64,000 nt of DNA, taken from assembly GCA_947624965.1 (NCBI GenBank), contig CANQMN010000001.1, positions 1-64,000 on the forward strand, read 5' to 3'. The notes beneath the pieces are model-generated. The model was not told where the DNA came from. It ran no database searches and was given only the letters and a program-made list of their open reading frames with translations. Positions 51,000 to 60,208 of this stretch are shown here, piece after piece. The stretch is from an uncultured Clostridia bacterium. GTDB taxonomy: Bacteria; Bacillota; Clostridia; Christensenellales; Borkfalkiaceae. The position numbers were made by a program, and so were the translations under genes. Every line of letters begins with the position of its first letter. The stretch's first letter is position 1.

Positions 51000-52988
51000 A
51001 TGAAACAGACGACCATCAACGCGATCCGCATTCTCTCCGCAGAAGCGATCCAAAAGGCAAACTCGGGACATCCCGGGCTTCCGCTCGGCTCCGCTCCCAT
51101 TGCCTATACGCTGTGGCAGAACGCGCTCAAATTCAACAACAAAGATCCCAAATGGGACGACAGGGACCGCTTCATCCTCTCCGCGGGACACGGCTCCATG
51201 CTCGACTATTCCCTGCTCTACCTGTACGGGTTCGGGCTGACGAAGGAGGACCTCATGAACTTCCGCCAGCTCGGGAGCAAGACGCCCGGACACCCCGAAT
51301 ACGGTCATACCGTCGGGATCGAGACGACGACGGGTCCCCTCGGGCAGGGCATCGCGAACGCCGTGGGCATGGCGGTCGCCGAGGCGCACCTCGCCGCCAA
51401 GTTCAACCGCGAGGGCTTCCCCGTCGTAGACCACTACACCTATGCGCTCGTCGGCGACGGGTGCCTCGAAGAGGGCATCTCCTATGAGGCATGCTCGTTC
51501 GCGGGTACGCACGAACTCGGCAAACTCATCGTGTTCTACGACGACAACGACATCACCATCGAGGGCAACACGGATATCACCTTCAAAGAGGACGTCGCCG
51601 CGCGCTTCAAGGCGCAGAACTGGCAGGTCCTCAAAGTGGACCTCGTCGCGAATCCCGATAACGTCGCGCTCATCCTCTCCGCCATCAGAAAGGCGCAGAA
51701 GGAGACGAAAAAGCCCTCCATCATCATCTGCAAGACGAAGATCGGCTACGGCACCCCGCTCGAAGGGAGCCACAAGTGCCACGGTTCCCCGCTCGGCGCC
51801 GAGAACCTGCAAAAGACCAAGGAAAAGCTCGGCTGGACGAGCGCGCCCTTTGAAGTTCCCGCGGAGGTGTTCAAACACACCGCAACGGCGGGCAGGCGCG
51901 GCGCAAAGCGCGAGCGCGAATGGAAGGCGATGTTCGCCGAATACGAGAAGGCATATCCCGAACTCGCGGCGGAATATAAGGCGGCGATGAAGGGCGAACT
52001 GCCCGATCTTACCGCGATGGAAGAGCTCTTCCAATGGGAAAAGCCGATGGCGACCCGCCAGACCTCCGCGCAGGTCCTCCAAAAGATCGCGGCGAAGATC
52101 CCCTCTCTCATGGGCGGCTCGGCGGACCTCGCGCCCTCCAACCTCTCCGACATGAAGAACACGGATACGATCGTCTACGGCGACTTCCAGCCCGGGAATT
52201 ATGCGGGCAGGAACATGCACTTCGGCATCCGCGAACACGCGATGGCGGCGATCACGAACGGCATGCAGCTGCACGGCGGCATCCATGCGTACTGCTCCAC
52301 CTTCTTCATCTTCTCCGATTACTGCAAGCACGCGATGCGCCTCTCCGCGCTCATGAATATCCCCGTCGTCTACATTCTCACGCACGACTCCATCGGCGTC
52401 GGCGAGGACGGACCCACCCACGAGCCCGTGGAACAGCTCATCGCGCTCCGCTCCATTCCCAACATGAAGGTGTACCGTCCCGCGGACGGCAAGGAGACGG
52501 CGGCGGCGTGGATCTCCGCCCTCACGGGGACTGCCCCCACCGCGCTCGTCTTGACGCGCCAGAACTTGCCGCAATATGAAAACAGCGGGCTCGCCGCGCT
52601 CAAAGGCGGGTATGTCCTCGAAGACTGCGAAGGCACGCCCGACGTCCTTCTCATCGCCTCGGGCTCCGAAGTGGAGCAATGCGTCGGCGCGAAGGCGAAG
52701 CTCGCCGAGGAAGGCATCAAGGCGCGCGTCGTCTCCATGCCCTGCTTCGAGGAGTTTGAAAAGCAGAGCGAAGCGTACAAGGAGAGCGTCATCCCCTCCG
52801 CCGTCAAAGCGCGCGTGTGCGTCGAGGCGGGCAGCCCGTACAGCTGGTACAAGTACGCGGGCGACAAGGGCGAGATCGTTGCGATGACGGGCTTCGGCGC
52901 GAGCGCGCCCGCCGCCCTCCTCTTCAAGAAGTTCGGCTTCACCGTGGAGAACGTCGTCGAAAAGGCAAAGAAGAGCTTGGCAAAATAA
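51000..52988 (+). CDS. tkt: Transketolase
   Basis: 662 residues. N-terminal TPP-binding half with SGHPGLPLG, GHGSMLDYSLLYLYG, GPLGQGIANAVGMA and the Mg/TPP motif VGDGCLEEG; a pyrimidine-binding half beginning at about residue 340 with FGIREHAMAAITNGM and a C-terminal domain. It is a full-length enzyme of the non-oxidative pentose phosphate pathway. AAGGAGAA precedes the ATG. Confidence 0.96.
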   Translation: MKQTTINAIRILSAEAIQKANSGHPGLPLGSAPIAYTLWQNALKFNNKDPKWDDRDRFILSAGHGSMLDYSLLYLYGFGLTKEDLMNFRQLGSKTPGHPEYGHTVGIETTTGPLGQGIANAVGMAVAEAHLAAKFNREGFPVVDHYTYALVGDGCLEEGISYEACSFAGTHELGKLIVFYDDNDITIEGNTDITFKEDVAARFKAQNWQVLKVDLVANPDNVALILSAIRKAQKETKKPSIIICKTKIGYGTPLEGSHKCHGSPLGAENLQKTKEKLGWTSAPFEVPAEVFKHTATAGRRGAKREREWKAMFAEYEKAYPELAAEYKAAMKGELPDLTAMEELFQWEKPMATRQTSAQVLQKIAAKIPSLMGGSADLAPSNLSDMKNTDTIVYGDFQPGNYAGRNMHFGIREHAMAAITNGMQLHGGIHAYCSTFFIFSDYCKHAMRLSALMNIPVVYILTHDSIGVGEDGPTHEPVEQLIALRSIPNMKVYRPADGKETAAAWISALTGTAPTALVLTRQNLPQYENSGLAALKGGYVLEDCEGTPDVLLIASGSEVEQCVGAKAKLAEEGIKARVVSMPCFEEFEKQSEAYKESVIPSAVKARVCVEAGSPYSWYKYAGDKGEIVAMTGFGASAPAALLFKKFGFTVENVVEKAKKSLAK

Positions 52989-53005
52989 GAATTCAAACAG
53001 CTGGA

Positions 53006-53039
53006 AACGGCTCCCCCGTTTTAGGGGAGCCGTTTTTTT
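53006..53039 (+). terminator. Terminator of the transketolase unit
   Basis: AACGGCTCCCC/GGGGAGCCGTT with loop CGTTTTA, then seven T. Confidence 0.92.
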
Positions 53040-53081
53040 GTTGCGCGGACGGACGTATACGCGCTCTTTTCAGCCTCTGTC

Positions 53082-54002
53082 TCATTTGCCGTCTGCATTT
53101 TTTTCCGCCCGCTGTCTTGCGGAAGTGAGCCATTTCAGCCACCGCTTGCGGTAAATGTAATATGTGAGAAACCAGAAAAGAATGCGAGCGCCGAAAAAAC
53201 ACAGGGCGCAAATGAGCGAAACATTGATATAGATCCACGACGCTTGCGGGGAAGCGGAGAACAGAGCTTTTTCCATGATCTGAACGAGCCCGACGATCAA
53301 GGCGACGTCGGTCGCGATCCGCAGCACGCATTTTCCGATCACATCGAACAGGTCTACTTTCTTACCCTCCGGACACTCGTAATCATGCAAAATGGCGCTC
53401 GCCCGCGGTATACCGTTTTCCTCTACGATCGCACGATATTCTTCGGGCGAGAGACCTCGGATCTCCCCTTCCTTTTCACGTCTGCACCATGCTTGAAATG
53501 CCGTATCTTTGGCAAATTGCCACCACTTTTTGAAAAGATACTCCATCATATCTATCAGAATTGACAAAATAAAGAACGCGAGAATGGGACGGTTGGCACT
53601 TTCCAAAAAAGCCAATTGATCCTCCCCCTCTTTGATGGACAGTATGATGATTAGGATCAAAGCGACCGCAAGGAACAAAATATCCACCACGGTTGTGACC
53701 CGACCTACGGTCTTCGGGATTTTATCCCGATATCTCGGCTGCTGTTGGATAAATTCGTCCTCATAACCGCCGAACTTCGTCGCCGCAGTCGTTTCCCGTT
53801 TTGGCGAATCTTGTTCCTGTTTTGGCGGTTCGGCGACATTGTCTTCCTCGAATTGCTTCCCGCACTCTGTACACCGCGGGGCGCCTTTTGCCAAAACCGC
53901 GCCGCATTCGGGACAAATCTTGAATGCAAACCCGCAATGCACGCATCGCCCCGAAGTATCGGAAATTTGTCCGCCGCAGGACGGGCATTTCACCAATGAC
54001 AT
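53082..54002 (-). CDS. Zinc-ribbon membrane protein
   Basis: 306 residues. Two double-CxxC zinc ribbons open the protein: CPSCGGQISDTSGRCVHCG and CPECGAVLAKGAPRCTECG. A Gln/Glu-rich linker and four TM helices (about residues 105-125, 138-155, 225-245, 260-285) follow. Codons are more AT-rich than in neighbouring genes. Zinc-ribbon membrane proteins of this kind are common in Firmicutes but of unknown function. It is divergent from a small XRE regulator. Confidence 0.75.
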   Translation of the reverse strand: MSLVKCPSCGGQISDTSGRCVHCGFAFKICPECGAVLAKGAPRCTECGKQFEEDNVAEPPKQEQDSPKRETTAATKFGGYEDEFIQQQPRYRDKIPKTVGRVTTVVDILFLAVALILIIILSIKEGEDQLAFLESANRPILAFFILSILIDMMEYLFKKWWQFAKDTAFQAWCRREKEGEIRGLSPEEYRAIVEENGIPRASAILHDYECPEGKKVDLFDVIGKCVLRIATDVALIVGLVQIMEKALFSASPQASWIYINVSLICALCFFGARILFWFLTYYIYRKRWLKWLTSARQRAEKNADGK

Positions 54003-54034
54003 TGTTTCTTCTCCCGTATAGTAATTATACTACT

Positions 54035-54063
54035 ATTTTACGGTAATAAAATTACGATGTCAA
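54035..54063 (-). promoter_or_regulatory. Promoter of the zinc-ribbon gene with short palindromes
   Basis: TTGACA (54058-54063), 17-base spacer and TAAAAT (54035-54040) on the minus strand. The spacer holds a CGTAAT-ATTACCG type inverted repeat (about 54041-54056), and TAGTA-TAAT-TACTA lies just downstream (54020-54033). These could bind the divergent XRE protein; that is inference. Confidence 0.6.
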
Positions 54064-54129
54064 GTATTTCAGAAAAAATTTCGATAAAATGTAGAAAATA
54101 ATTTGGTAAATAGAGCGAGGAGGAGGCGC

Positions 54130-54429
54130 ATGCAACTGAAAATACGCGAACTGCGGGAAGAATTTCAGATGACGCAAAAGGAACTTGCGGAAAAACTATC
54201 GAGCGCACAGCGCAACGTGAGCAATTGGGAAAACGGCGTGAACGAACCCGACCTCGACACCGTTGTGCGGCTCTGCGAGATCTTTCACGTCGGGCTCGAT
54301 GAGCTGTTCGGTCGCAGCGACGGCTCGGAGATCACCGCTGCCGACCGCGTTCTTCTCGCAAAAATCAAAAAGCTCTCTCCCTCGCAATCGGTCGCGCTCT
54401 CCGCGTTTCTCGATACAATTACGCATTGA
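54130..54429 (+). CDS. XRE-family transcriptional regulator
   Basis: 99 residues. A Cro/C1-type helix-turn-helix (IRELREEFQMTQKELAEKLSSAQRNVSNWENGVNEPD) fills residues 5-40, followed by a short helical tail. The ATG at 54130 comes right after AGGAGG. It probably controls itself and the divergent zinc-ribbon gene. Confidence 0.88.
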   Translation: MQLKIRELREEFQMTQKELAEKLSSAQRNVSNWENGVNEPDLDTVVRLCEIFHVGLDELFGRSDGSEITAADRVLLAKIKKLSPSQSVALSAFLDTITH

Positions 54430-54454
54430 CAAACCGCTTTTGGATACGTATAAT
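54426..54454 (+). promoter_or_regulatory. Leaderless promoter of the ASCH-domain gene
   Basis: TTGACA (54426-54431), 17-base spacer, TATAAT (54449-54454). The ATG at 54461 stands exactly where transcription should begin, so the mRNA has no leader. The promoter overlaps the end of the XRE gene. Confidence 0.78.
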
Positions 54455-54460
54455 GAGCGT

Positions 54461-55240
54461 ATGAAATTTGAAGTCATCGGTTGGACATACGATACGGACA
54501 GGCGGTTCCCCGACCACAGGGGCGATTCGGGCGCCGTTCTCCGCGCCATCGTGAACGCCCTCCGCGCGGGCGGGTACAAGTTCGGCGGCAACACCCATCA
54601 GGACGGGGCGACGGGAACGCCCGTTCTCAACGACGGCACCAAGATGTGCTACTCGTGGCGGGGCTGGGGCGGCGTGATGGCGAAGGCGCTCGACCTTCCC
54701 GACAGGAACGGCATGGCGTACATGGCGTGGTACATGGATACGTTGGAAGCGATGATGGGCGAAAAGCGGCGGGAGATCGTCATGCCCCCGTGGGGCGTGG
54801 ACGAAAAGCGCATCAGAAAGCGCGACGAACTTGCCGAGACCTTTGAAATGCACCTGTGCCCCGAGGCGTTCGAGGCGGTCTCCTCGGGCAAAAAGACGGT
54901 GGAACTGCGCCTCAACGACGAAAAGCGCACCTGCCTCTGCCGCGGCGATTTCATCGAATTTATCTGCGGAGAGCGGCGTTGCCGCGTGCGCGTTACGCGG
55001 ACGGAATATTTTGATGACTTCGACGAACTCTTCGGGGAGCGGGAAACGCACGAGGACGAAAAGTTCTTTGCGCACAGACGCTCGCTCGTGCGGCGCGCCC
55101 GCTTCGGCGGTTGCAAGACGCCGCAAGCCCTGCTCGGGTTCCTCCTCTCCGTCTACTCCGAAGAGGAGCGCAAAAAAAACTACGCGCTCGCGATCTCCTT
55201 CCGCCTCGCGGAAGACCCGTGCGAAGGCAAGGCGCATTAA
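54461..55240 (+). CDS. ASCH-domain protein with a conserved N-terminal domain
   Basis: 259 residues. Residues 1-115 (FEVIGWTYDTDRRFPDHRGDSG and CYSWRGWGGVMAKALD) form a conserved region of unknown function. From about residue 127 it carries an ASCH domain (MHLCPEAFEAVSSGKKTVELRL, DFIEF), a beta-barrel related to PUA that often binds RNA or nucleotides. It is probably translated from a leaderless message. Role unknown. Confidence 0.75.
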   Translation: MKFEVIGWTYDTDRRFPDHRGDSGAVLRAIVNALRAGGYKFGGNTHQDGATGTPVLNDGTKMCYSWRGWGGVMAKALDLPDRNGMAYMAWYMDTLEAMMGEKRREIVMPPWGVDEKRIRKRDELAETFEMHLCPEAFEAVSSGKKTVELRLNDEKRTCLCRGDFIEFICGERRCRVRVTRTEYFDDFDELFGERETHEDEKFFAHRRSLVRRARFGGCKTPQALLGFLLSVYSEEERKKNYALAISFRLAEDPCEGKAH

Positions 55241-55296
55241 ACGCGCGGAAAACGGACTTCGGCGCGCAAAAAACGCACCCATTCCCCTAAAATTAA

Positions 55297-55322
55297 GAAA
55301 ACGCCCCGTTGGGGCGTTTTTT
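55297..55322. terminator. Terminator between convergent ASCH and rarA genes
   Basis: AAAACGCCCCGTTGGGGCGTTTTTT forms a tight stem with short loop and T-run; it can act on both strands. It overlaps the rarA stop region. Confidence 0.88.
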
Positions 55323-56625
55323 ATTTCATGCCCTTGCGGGCGCGCGTCTCTTTGATTTTTTTCTCGAAGCCGTGCTCGGAGGGCTCGTAATATACCCTAT
55401 CTTTCAGCGAATCCGGCAAATACTGCTGCGCGACCCAACCGCCGTAGTTGTGCGGATATTTATAGCGCGCGCTGTCCGCCTTCATCTCCTTGCTGCCGTA
55501 CGAATTGTCCCGCAGATATTTGGGGATATCGTCGTCCCGCGCCTCGCGCGCATCCTTCTGCGCCCTGTCCTTCGCCATCACGACGGAATTGCTCTTCTCC
55601 GCCTCGCACACATAGACGATCGCCTCGGTGAGCGGCAGAAATCCCTCGGGCGCGCCCATGTTCTGAAACGCCGTGAGCGCCGCCGAAGCGACGACGAGCG
55701 CCTGCGGATCGGCGAGCCCCACGTCCTCGGCGGAGTGCGCCAAAAGGCGGCGGAACACGAGGATGGGATCGCACCCGCCCTCGATGAGGCGGAACGCGTA
55801 GTAGAGCGCGGCGTTCGAGTCGCTCCCGCGGAGCGATTTGCAGAACGCCGAAAGAATGTCGTAATACAGATCCTCGTTATAGGAGAGCGCTTTGCGCTGG
55901 ATGGACTGCTCCGCGTCCGAGAGCGTTACGTGCACGACGCCGTCCGCCTGCGGCGGCGTGGTGAGAACGGCGAGTTCGAGCGCGTTGTACGCGCAGCGCA
56001 GATCCCCGCCCGCAACGGAGGCGAGATGGTCGAGCGCGTCCTCGTCCACGCGGGTCGGCGTTTCGCCGAGCCCCTTGCGCTTGTCGCGGAGCGCGCGGAC
56101 GAGCGCGCCGCGGATCTCCTCCGTTTTGAGGGGGAGAAATTCAAAGACGCGGCACCGCGACACGATCGCGGGCGTCATGGAAGCGTAGGGATTTTCCGTC
56201 GTGGAGCCGATGAAGAGAATGGTCCCCTGCTCGATGGCGGGAAGGAGGGAATCGGACTGCGTCTTGTTGAAGCGGTGGCACTCGTCGAGCATGAGATAGG
56301 TGCGCTTGCCGAACATTTTCAGGTTGTCGCGCGCGCGTTCCACCGCTTTTTTGACGTCGGCGACGCCCGAACTGACCGCGTTGAGTTTGATAAATTCGCC
56401 GTTCGTCTGCGCGGCGACGATGTTTGCGAGCGTCGTCTTGCCGCATCCGGGCGGACCCCAGAAGATACAGCTCCCCAAGCGGTCGAGCGCGATGGCGCGC
56501 CGCAACAGGGACCCCTCCCCCACGATGTGGTCCTGTCCCACAAAATCCTTGAACGTGCTCGCGCGCATGCGTTCCGCAAGCGGCTTCGCCCTTTCTTCGT
56601 TATCGTTGAAATCGAAGAGATCCAT
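55321..56625 (-). CDS. rarA: Replication-associated recombination protein RarA/MgsA
   Basis: 434 residues. AAA+ ATPase with Walker A GPPGCGKTT, Walker B LMLDECHR and sensor-1 GSTTENPYASMTPA. A C-terminal MgsA tetramerisation domain follows (KSLRGSDSNAALYYAFRLIEGG, NYGGWVAQQYLPDSL). It acts at stalled replication forks. Its ATG overlaps the patatin gene stop (TGATG). Confidence 0.95.
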   Translation of the reverse strand: MDLFDFNDNEERAKPLAERMRASTFKDFVGQDHIVGEGSLLRRAIALDRLGSCIFWGPPGCGKTTLANIVAAQTNGEFIKLNAVSSGVADVKKAVERARDNLKMFGKRTYLMLDECHRFNKTQSDSLLPAIEQGTILFIGSTTENPYASMTPAIVSRCRVFEFLPLKTEEIRGALVRALRDKRKGLGETPTRVDEDALDHLASVAGGDLRCAYNALELAVLTTPPQADGVVHVTLSDAEQSIQRKALSYNEDLYYDILSAFCKSLRGSDSNAALYYAFRLIEGGCDPILVFRRLLAHSAEDVGLADPQALVVASAALTAFQNMGAPEGFLPLTEAIVYVCEAEKSNSVVMAKDRAQKDAREARDDDIPKYLRDNSYGSKEMKADSARYKYPHNYGGWVAQQYLPDSLKDRVYYEPSEHGFEKKIKETRARKGMK

Positions 56626-57419
56626 CAGCTTCCGATCAGCTCCCTTATTTTTTCCGCGTTGTTCACGCCCGTTTCATAGCCCTTTCCGTAGGCGAAATCC
56701 ATATCCTTCACCTTATATTGGTCCATGGAGCCGAGCGGGGGTTCCAGCCAAAGATCGACGTACTTCCGCTGTTCCTGTTTGCGGCGCGTCGTGTGCGTAT
56801 CCATGATGTCGATACAGCGGAGAACAGTGTCGATGAGGTGCCCCGTCGCCTGCTTTTCCTCCGCGAGGTTGCCGAGCACGTCCACCGCGACGATGACCTC
56901 CGCGCCCATCTGTTTCAAAACGCGCGTCGGGACGCGTTCGAGGATGCCGCCGTCCACGAGCATTTTATACGGTCCGAACTTCGCGGGCGTGAACGCGCCC
57001 GGAATGGAGCTCGAAGCGAGCGTGGCGTCCACGACGTTGCCGCTGTCCAGCACGACCGTCTTCCCCTCGATGAGATCGGTCGCCACGCACGCGAACGGGA
57101 TCTCCAACTCGTCGAACGTCCTTTCTCCGATGAGCGCGGCGACGAGCTTTCTGATCTTCGTCATCTTCATGAGCCCGTTCTGGCGGAAGGGCGCGAGATT
57201 GAGCGCGGCGAGATCGGAGAGCTTCAACCCGCCGACCTCCGACCGCATCTTCGCGGGCGAGATCCCCGCGCAATAGCATGCGCCGACGACCGCGCCCATC
57301 GAACACCCCGCGACGAGGTCCGCGCAGATCCCCGCCTCGCGCATCGCCTGTAAAAACCCGATGTGCGCTACCCCGCGCGAACCGCCCGCGCCGAGCGCAA
57401 ACCCAAGTTTTTTCCGCAT
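56625..57419 (-). CDS. Patatin-like phospholipase (RssA-type)
   Basis: 264 residues. GAGGSRGVAH oxyanion loop, GCSMG with the nucleophile Ser40, and LVDGGILERVP with the partner Asp complete a Ser-Asp dyad. It hydrolyses lipids at the inner face of the membrane; the natural substrate is unknown. It is coupled to rarA downstream. Confidence 0.92.
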   Translation of the reverse strand: MRKKLGFALGAGGSRGVAHIGFLQAMREAGICADLVAGCSMGAVVGACYCAGISPAKMRSEVGGLKLSDLAALNLAPFRQNGLMKMTKIRKLVAALIGERTFDELEIPFACVATDLIEGKTVVLDSGNVVDATLASSSIPGAFTPAKFGPYKMLVDGGILERVPTRVLKQMGAEVIVAVDVLGNLAEEKQATGHLIDTVLRCIDIMDTHTTRRKQEQRKYVDLWLEPPLGSMDQYKVKDMDFAYGKGYETGVNNAEKIRELIGS

Positions 57420-57451
57420 AAAAGTTCCCTCCGCGGCGTATTGTTAAACAA

Positions 57452-58384
57452 ATGCGCCGAGCTATCCTCTCCAAGATCCCCGCGCTCCTCGTGCTCGCGG
57501 CGATCGCGCTGTTTCTTCTCTTCCCCGCCCGCTACGCCGCAAGCGTGCGCGAGGGGATCTCTCTGTGGGCAGCGAGCGTTCTGCCCGCCGCCTTTCCCTT
57601 TCTTTTTCTCACCGCGATCTTCACGCGGCAGGGTCCGTTCCGCCGCCTCTCCCGCGCGCTCTCCCCCGCCGCGGGGAAGTGTTTCCGCGTCTCGGGCGCG
57701 GGCGGGTGCGCCGCGCTCCTCTCCGCGATCTCGGGCTACCCTGTCGGCGCGCGGTCCCTCTCCGACCTCGCGGCGCGCGGGCTTCTCCCCGCGGAAGAAC
57801 GCTTCCGTCTCGCCTGCCTGTGTTCCACGACGGGACCCATGTTCCTCGTGGGCGCGGTCGGCGCGGGAATGTATCAAAGCGCGGCGGCGGGCTGGGTGAT
57901 GTTTTTCTCCCACCTTGCCGCCGTGTGGACGACCTGTTTTTTGCTCCGCTTCCGCGGGAAGCCCTCCCGCGGGCTTCCCCCGCCCGCACGCGAAGGGATA
58001 GATCTCTCCGAGCTCCTCCCCGAAGCGGTGCTCTCCGTCTTGTGCGTGGGCGGGAGCATCGCGCTCTTCAACGCCTTCGGGCAGATGTGTTCGGACGCCC
58101 TGTCCCTCGCGGGGCTGAAAAACGCGCCCGTCGCGGAGGGCGTGTTGCGCGGGATGTTGGAGATGACCTCCGGTTGCGCGCTCCTCGCGAAGGCGCCCTC
58201 GCCGCTCTCCCTCGCGCTGTCCTGCTTTCTCGTAACGTTCGGGGGCGCGTGCGTGCTGTTACAGCAAGCCGTCTTTCTCACGAAAGCGGGCGTAAAGATG
58301 CTCCCCTTCACGCTGTTCAAGTTCGCGCAGGGCGTCGCCGCGGCGCTCATTTGCTATCCGCTCGCCCTCGCCGCCGGCGTTTAA
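57452..58384 (+). CDS. ylbJ: YlbJ-type sporulation integral membrane protein
   Basis: 310 residues with about eight TM helices. The nucleoside-recognition (Gate) repeats show ASVLPAAFPFLFLTAIF and SAISGYPVGARSL, hallmarks of YlbJ. In Bacillus the protein is needed during forespore engulfment. Its presence suggests a spore-forming ancestor or capacity. No ribosome-binding site is obvious before the ATG. Its stop overlaps that of the convergent pheA by 4 bp. Confidence 0.85.
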   Translation: MRRAILSKIPALLVLAAIALFLLFPARYAASVREGISLWAASVLPAAFPFLFLTAIFTRQGPFRRLSRALSPAAGKCFRVSGAGGCAALLSAISGYPVGARSLSDLAARGLLPAEERFRLACLCSTTGPMFLVGAVGAGMYQSAAAGWVMFFSHLAAVWTTCFLLRFRGKPSRGLPPPAREGIDLSELLPEAVLSVLCVGGSIALFNAFGQMCSDALSLAGLKNAPVAEGVLRGMLEMTSGCALLAKAPSPLSLALSCFLVTFGGACVLLQQAVFLTKAGVKMLPFTLFKFAQGVAAALICYPLALAAGV

Positions 58385-59178
58385 TCGTATGCGCCGAGCA
58401 ATTTGAACTGCCTGCAATACAGTTCCGCCTCCCCGAGCGCATTCCGCGCGCGGGGGTCGGAGACGTCCGCCTCCAATTCGATGAAAAAGCGGTATTCGCC
58501 GAAGCGCTCCTTGACGGGGCGGCTCTCGATGCGGGTGAGGTTGAACCCGTACCGCGAAAAGATATCGAGAAGTTCCAACAGAGACCCGGGACGGTGTTCG
58601 CAGACGGCGCAGAAGAACGCCTTTCTGCTCGAAATGTCCTTCGGCGCGCCGCCGCGCTTTACGAGCATGAACCGCGTATAGTTGTTCTTGTTGTCCGCGA
58701 TGTTCTCGCGGGAGAGGACGACGCCGTCCCGCCTGACGTGCGCGCCCACGATGCCCGCGGAGACGGCGTCCAACTTTTCGAGGCTCTCCGCCGTCGAGGC
58801 GGTAAAAATGCACTGCGCCTTGGGCAGACAGCGCGCGAGATATTCCGCGCATTGTCCGATCGCCTGTTCGTGAGAGTAGACGTAGCGGATCTCTTCGAGC
58901 CGCACCCCCTTGCGCGTCGCGAGGCGGTGGTCGATGGGAAGGACGAGCTCCCGCACGGCAAAGACGTCCTCCCGTTCGAGGAGATCGAGATTGCGCAAAA
59001 CGCCCCCGTTGAGCGAATTTTCGATGGGAAGCGCGGCAAATTCCGCCCTGCCTGACGTTACTTCGTCCACCGCTTCCTTAAAGCTCGGAAAGAGCGCGAC
59101 GTCGTATCCCGCGCAGAATTTTTTCGCGGCGAGTTCCGAGAAACTTCCCGCCGGTCCCAGACAGCCGATGCGCGGCAT
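58381..59178 (-). CDS. pheA: Prephenate dehydratase
   Basis: 265 residues. GCLGPAGSFSELAAKKF opens the PDT domain, LPIENSLNGG and NNYTRFMLV (catalytic TRF) continue it, and the C-terminal ACT domain has RPGSLLELLDIF and ESRP, the Phe-binding regulatory site. It converts prephenate to phenylpyruvate and is likely feedback-inhibited by Phe. No chorismate mutase domain is fused. It lies 1 bp after the DAHP synthase gene, with ATG at 59178 rather than the upstream Met at 59343. Confidence 0.93.
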   Translation of the reverse strand: MPRIGCLGPAGSFSELAAKKFCAGYDVALFPSFKEAVDEVTSGRAEFAALPIENSLNGGVLRNLDLLEREDVFAVRELVLPIDHRLATRKGVRLEEIRYVYSHEQAIGQCAEYLARCLPKAQCIFTASTAESLEKLDAVSAGIVGAHVRRDGVVLSRENIADNKNNYTRFMLVKRGGAPKDISSRKAFFCAVCEHRPGSLLELLDIFSRYGFNLTRIESRPVKERFGEYRFFIELEADVSDPRARNALGEAELYCRQFKLLGAYD

Positions 59179-59179
59179 A

Positions 59180-60208
59180 TTACGCCTTCTCCGCGATGTC
59201 GCAGATGAGCCGCTCGGTATCCTCCCACCCGAGGCAGGGATCGGTGATGGACTGCCCGAACACGATATCGTGTTTCTGGCACCCCTCCACGAGGAAACTT
59301 TCGAGCATGAACCCTTTGACGATCCGCTTGAAATCGCGGTCATACTGTCTGTTCTGCAAGACCTCCTCCACGATGCGGATCTGCTGTTTGAACCGCTTGC
59401 CCGAATTGGAGTGGTTTGCGTCGATGATGACGGCGGGGTTTTTCAACCCCCCTTCGGTATTGGCGTAGCTGTCCGCGACCTGCATCACCGTCTCGTAATG
59501 GTAGTTGGGGATATCGTTGCCGTAATTGTCCACCCGTCCGCGGAGCACGGCGTGGGCGTACGGATTTCCGCCCGTCTGCACCTGCCAGTTGTGATATTTG
59601 AATACCTGCGCGCTCTGCGCCGCATAGATGGAGTTGATGAGCACGGGAATGGAGCCGCTCATCGGGTTTTTGATCCCGACGGGCAGTTCGATGCCGCTCG
59701 AAACGAGGCGGTGCATCTGGTTTTCGCTCGACCGCGCGCCGATCGCGACATAGGTGAGGATATCCTCGACGTACGCGTAATTTTCGGGATAGAGCATCTC
59801 GTCCGCCGCGGAGAGCCCGCTCTCCTCGATGGCGTGGAGGAGCAGGGAGCGGATGGTGTGGATGCCCTTTAAGGTATCCTCCTTATGCTCGGGGTCGGGC
59901 TGGGAGAACATCCCCTTGTAGCCGACGCCCCGCGTGCGCGGTTTCGCGGTGTAGATGCGCGGAACGAGCACGAGCTTATCCTTCACGCGCTCGTTGAGCT
60001 TGCCGAGACGGCGCACGTATTCGAGCACGGGCGCGGGCTCGTGGGCGGAACAAGGTCCCACGATGACGAGGAGCTTGTCCGATCTGCCCGTGATGACGTC
60101 CTTGGCGAGGACGTCGCGCTCCTCCTTGATCTTTGCGAGCGCGGCGGGAACGGGCTGTTCCGCGCGGATCTCCTCCGCGGGAGGGATACGGATCTGTTTT
60201 TCAAACAT
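59180..60208 (-). CDS. aroF: DAHP synthase, class I (AroF/G/H type)
   Basis: 342 residues. VIVGPCSAHEPAPVLEY, PRIYTAKPRTRGVGYKG, GARSSENQMHRLVSSGI and DANHSNSGKR are diagnostic of the type I alpha enzymes. It joins phosphoenolpyruvate and erythrose 4-phosphate, the first step to aromatic amino acids. It is coupled to pheA downstream, and its start overlaps coaD by 8 bp. Confidence 0.94.
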   Translation of the reverse strand: MFEKQIRIPPAEEIRAEQPVPAALAKIKEERDVLAKDVITGRSDKLLVIVGPCSAHEPAPVLEYVRRLGKLNERVKDKLVLVPRIYTAKPRTRGVGYKGMFSQPDPEHKEDTLKGIHTIRSLLLHAIEESGLSAADEMLYPENYAYVEDILTYVAIGARSSENQMHRLVSSGIELPVGIKNPMSGSIPVLINSIYAAQSAQVFKYHNWQVQTGGNPYAHAVLRGRVDNYGNDIPNYHYETVMQVADSYANTEGGLKNPAVIIDANHSNSGKRFKQQIRIVEEVLQNRQYDRDFKRIVKGFMLESFLVEGCQKHDIVFGQSITDPCLGWEDTERLICDIAEKA

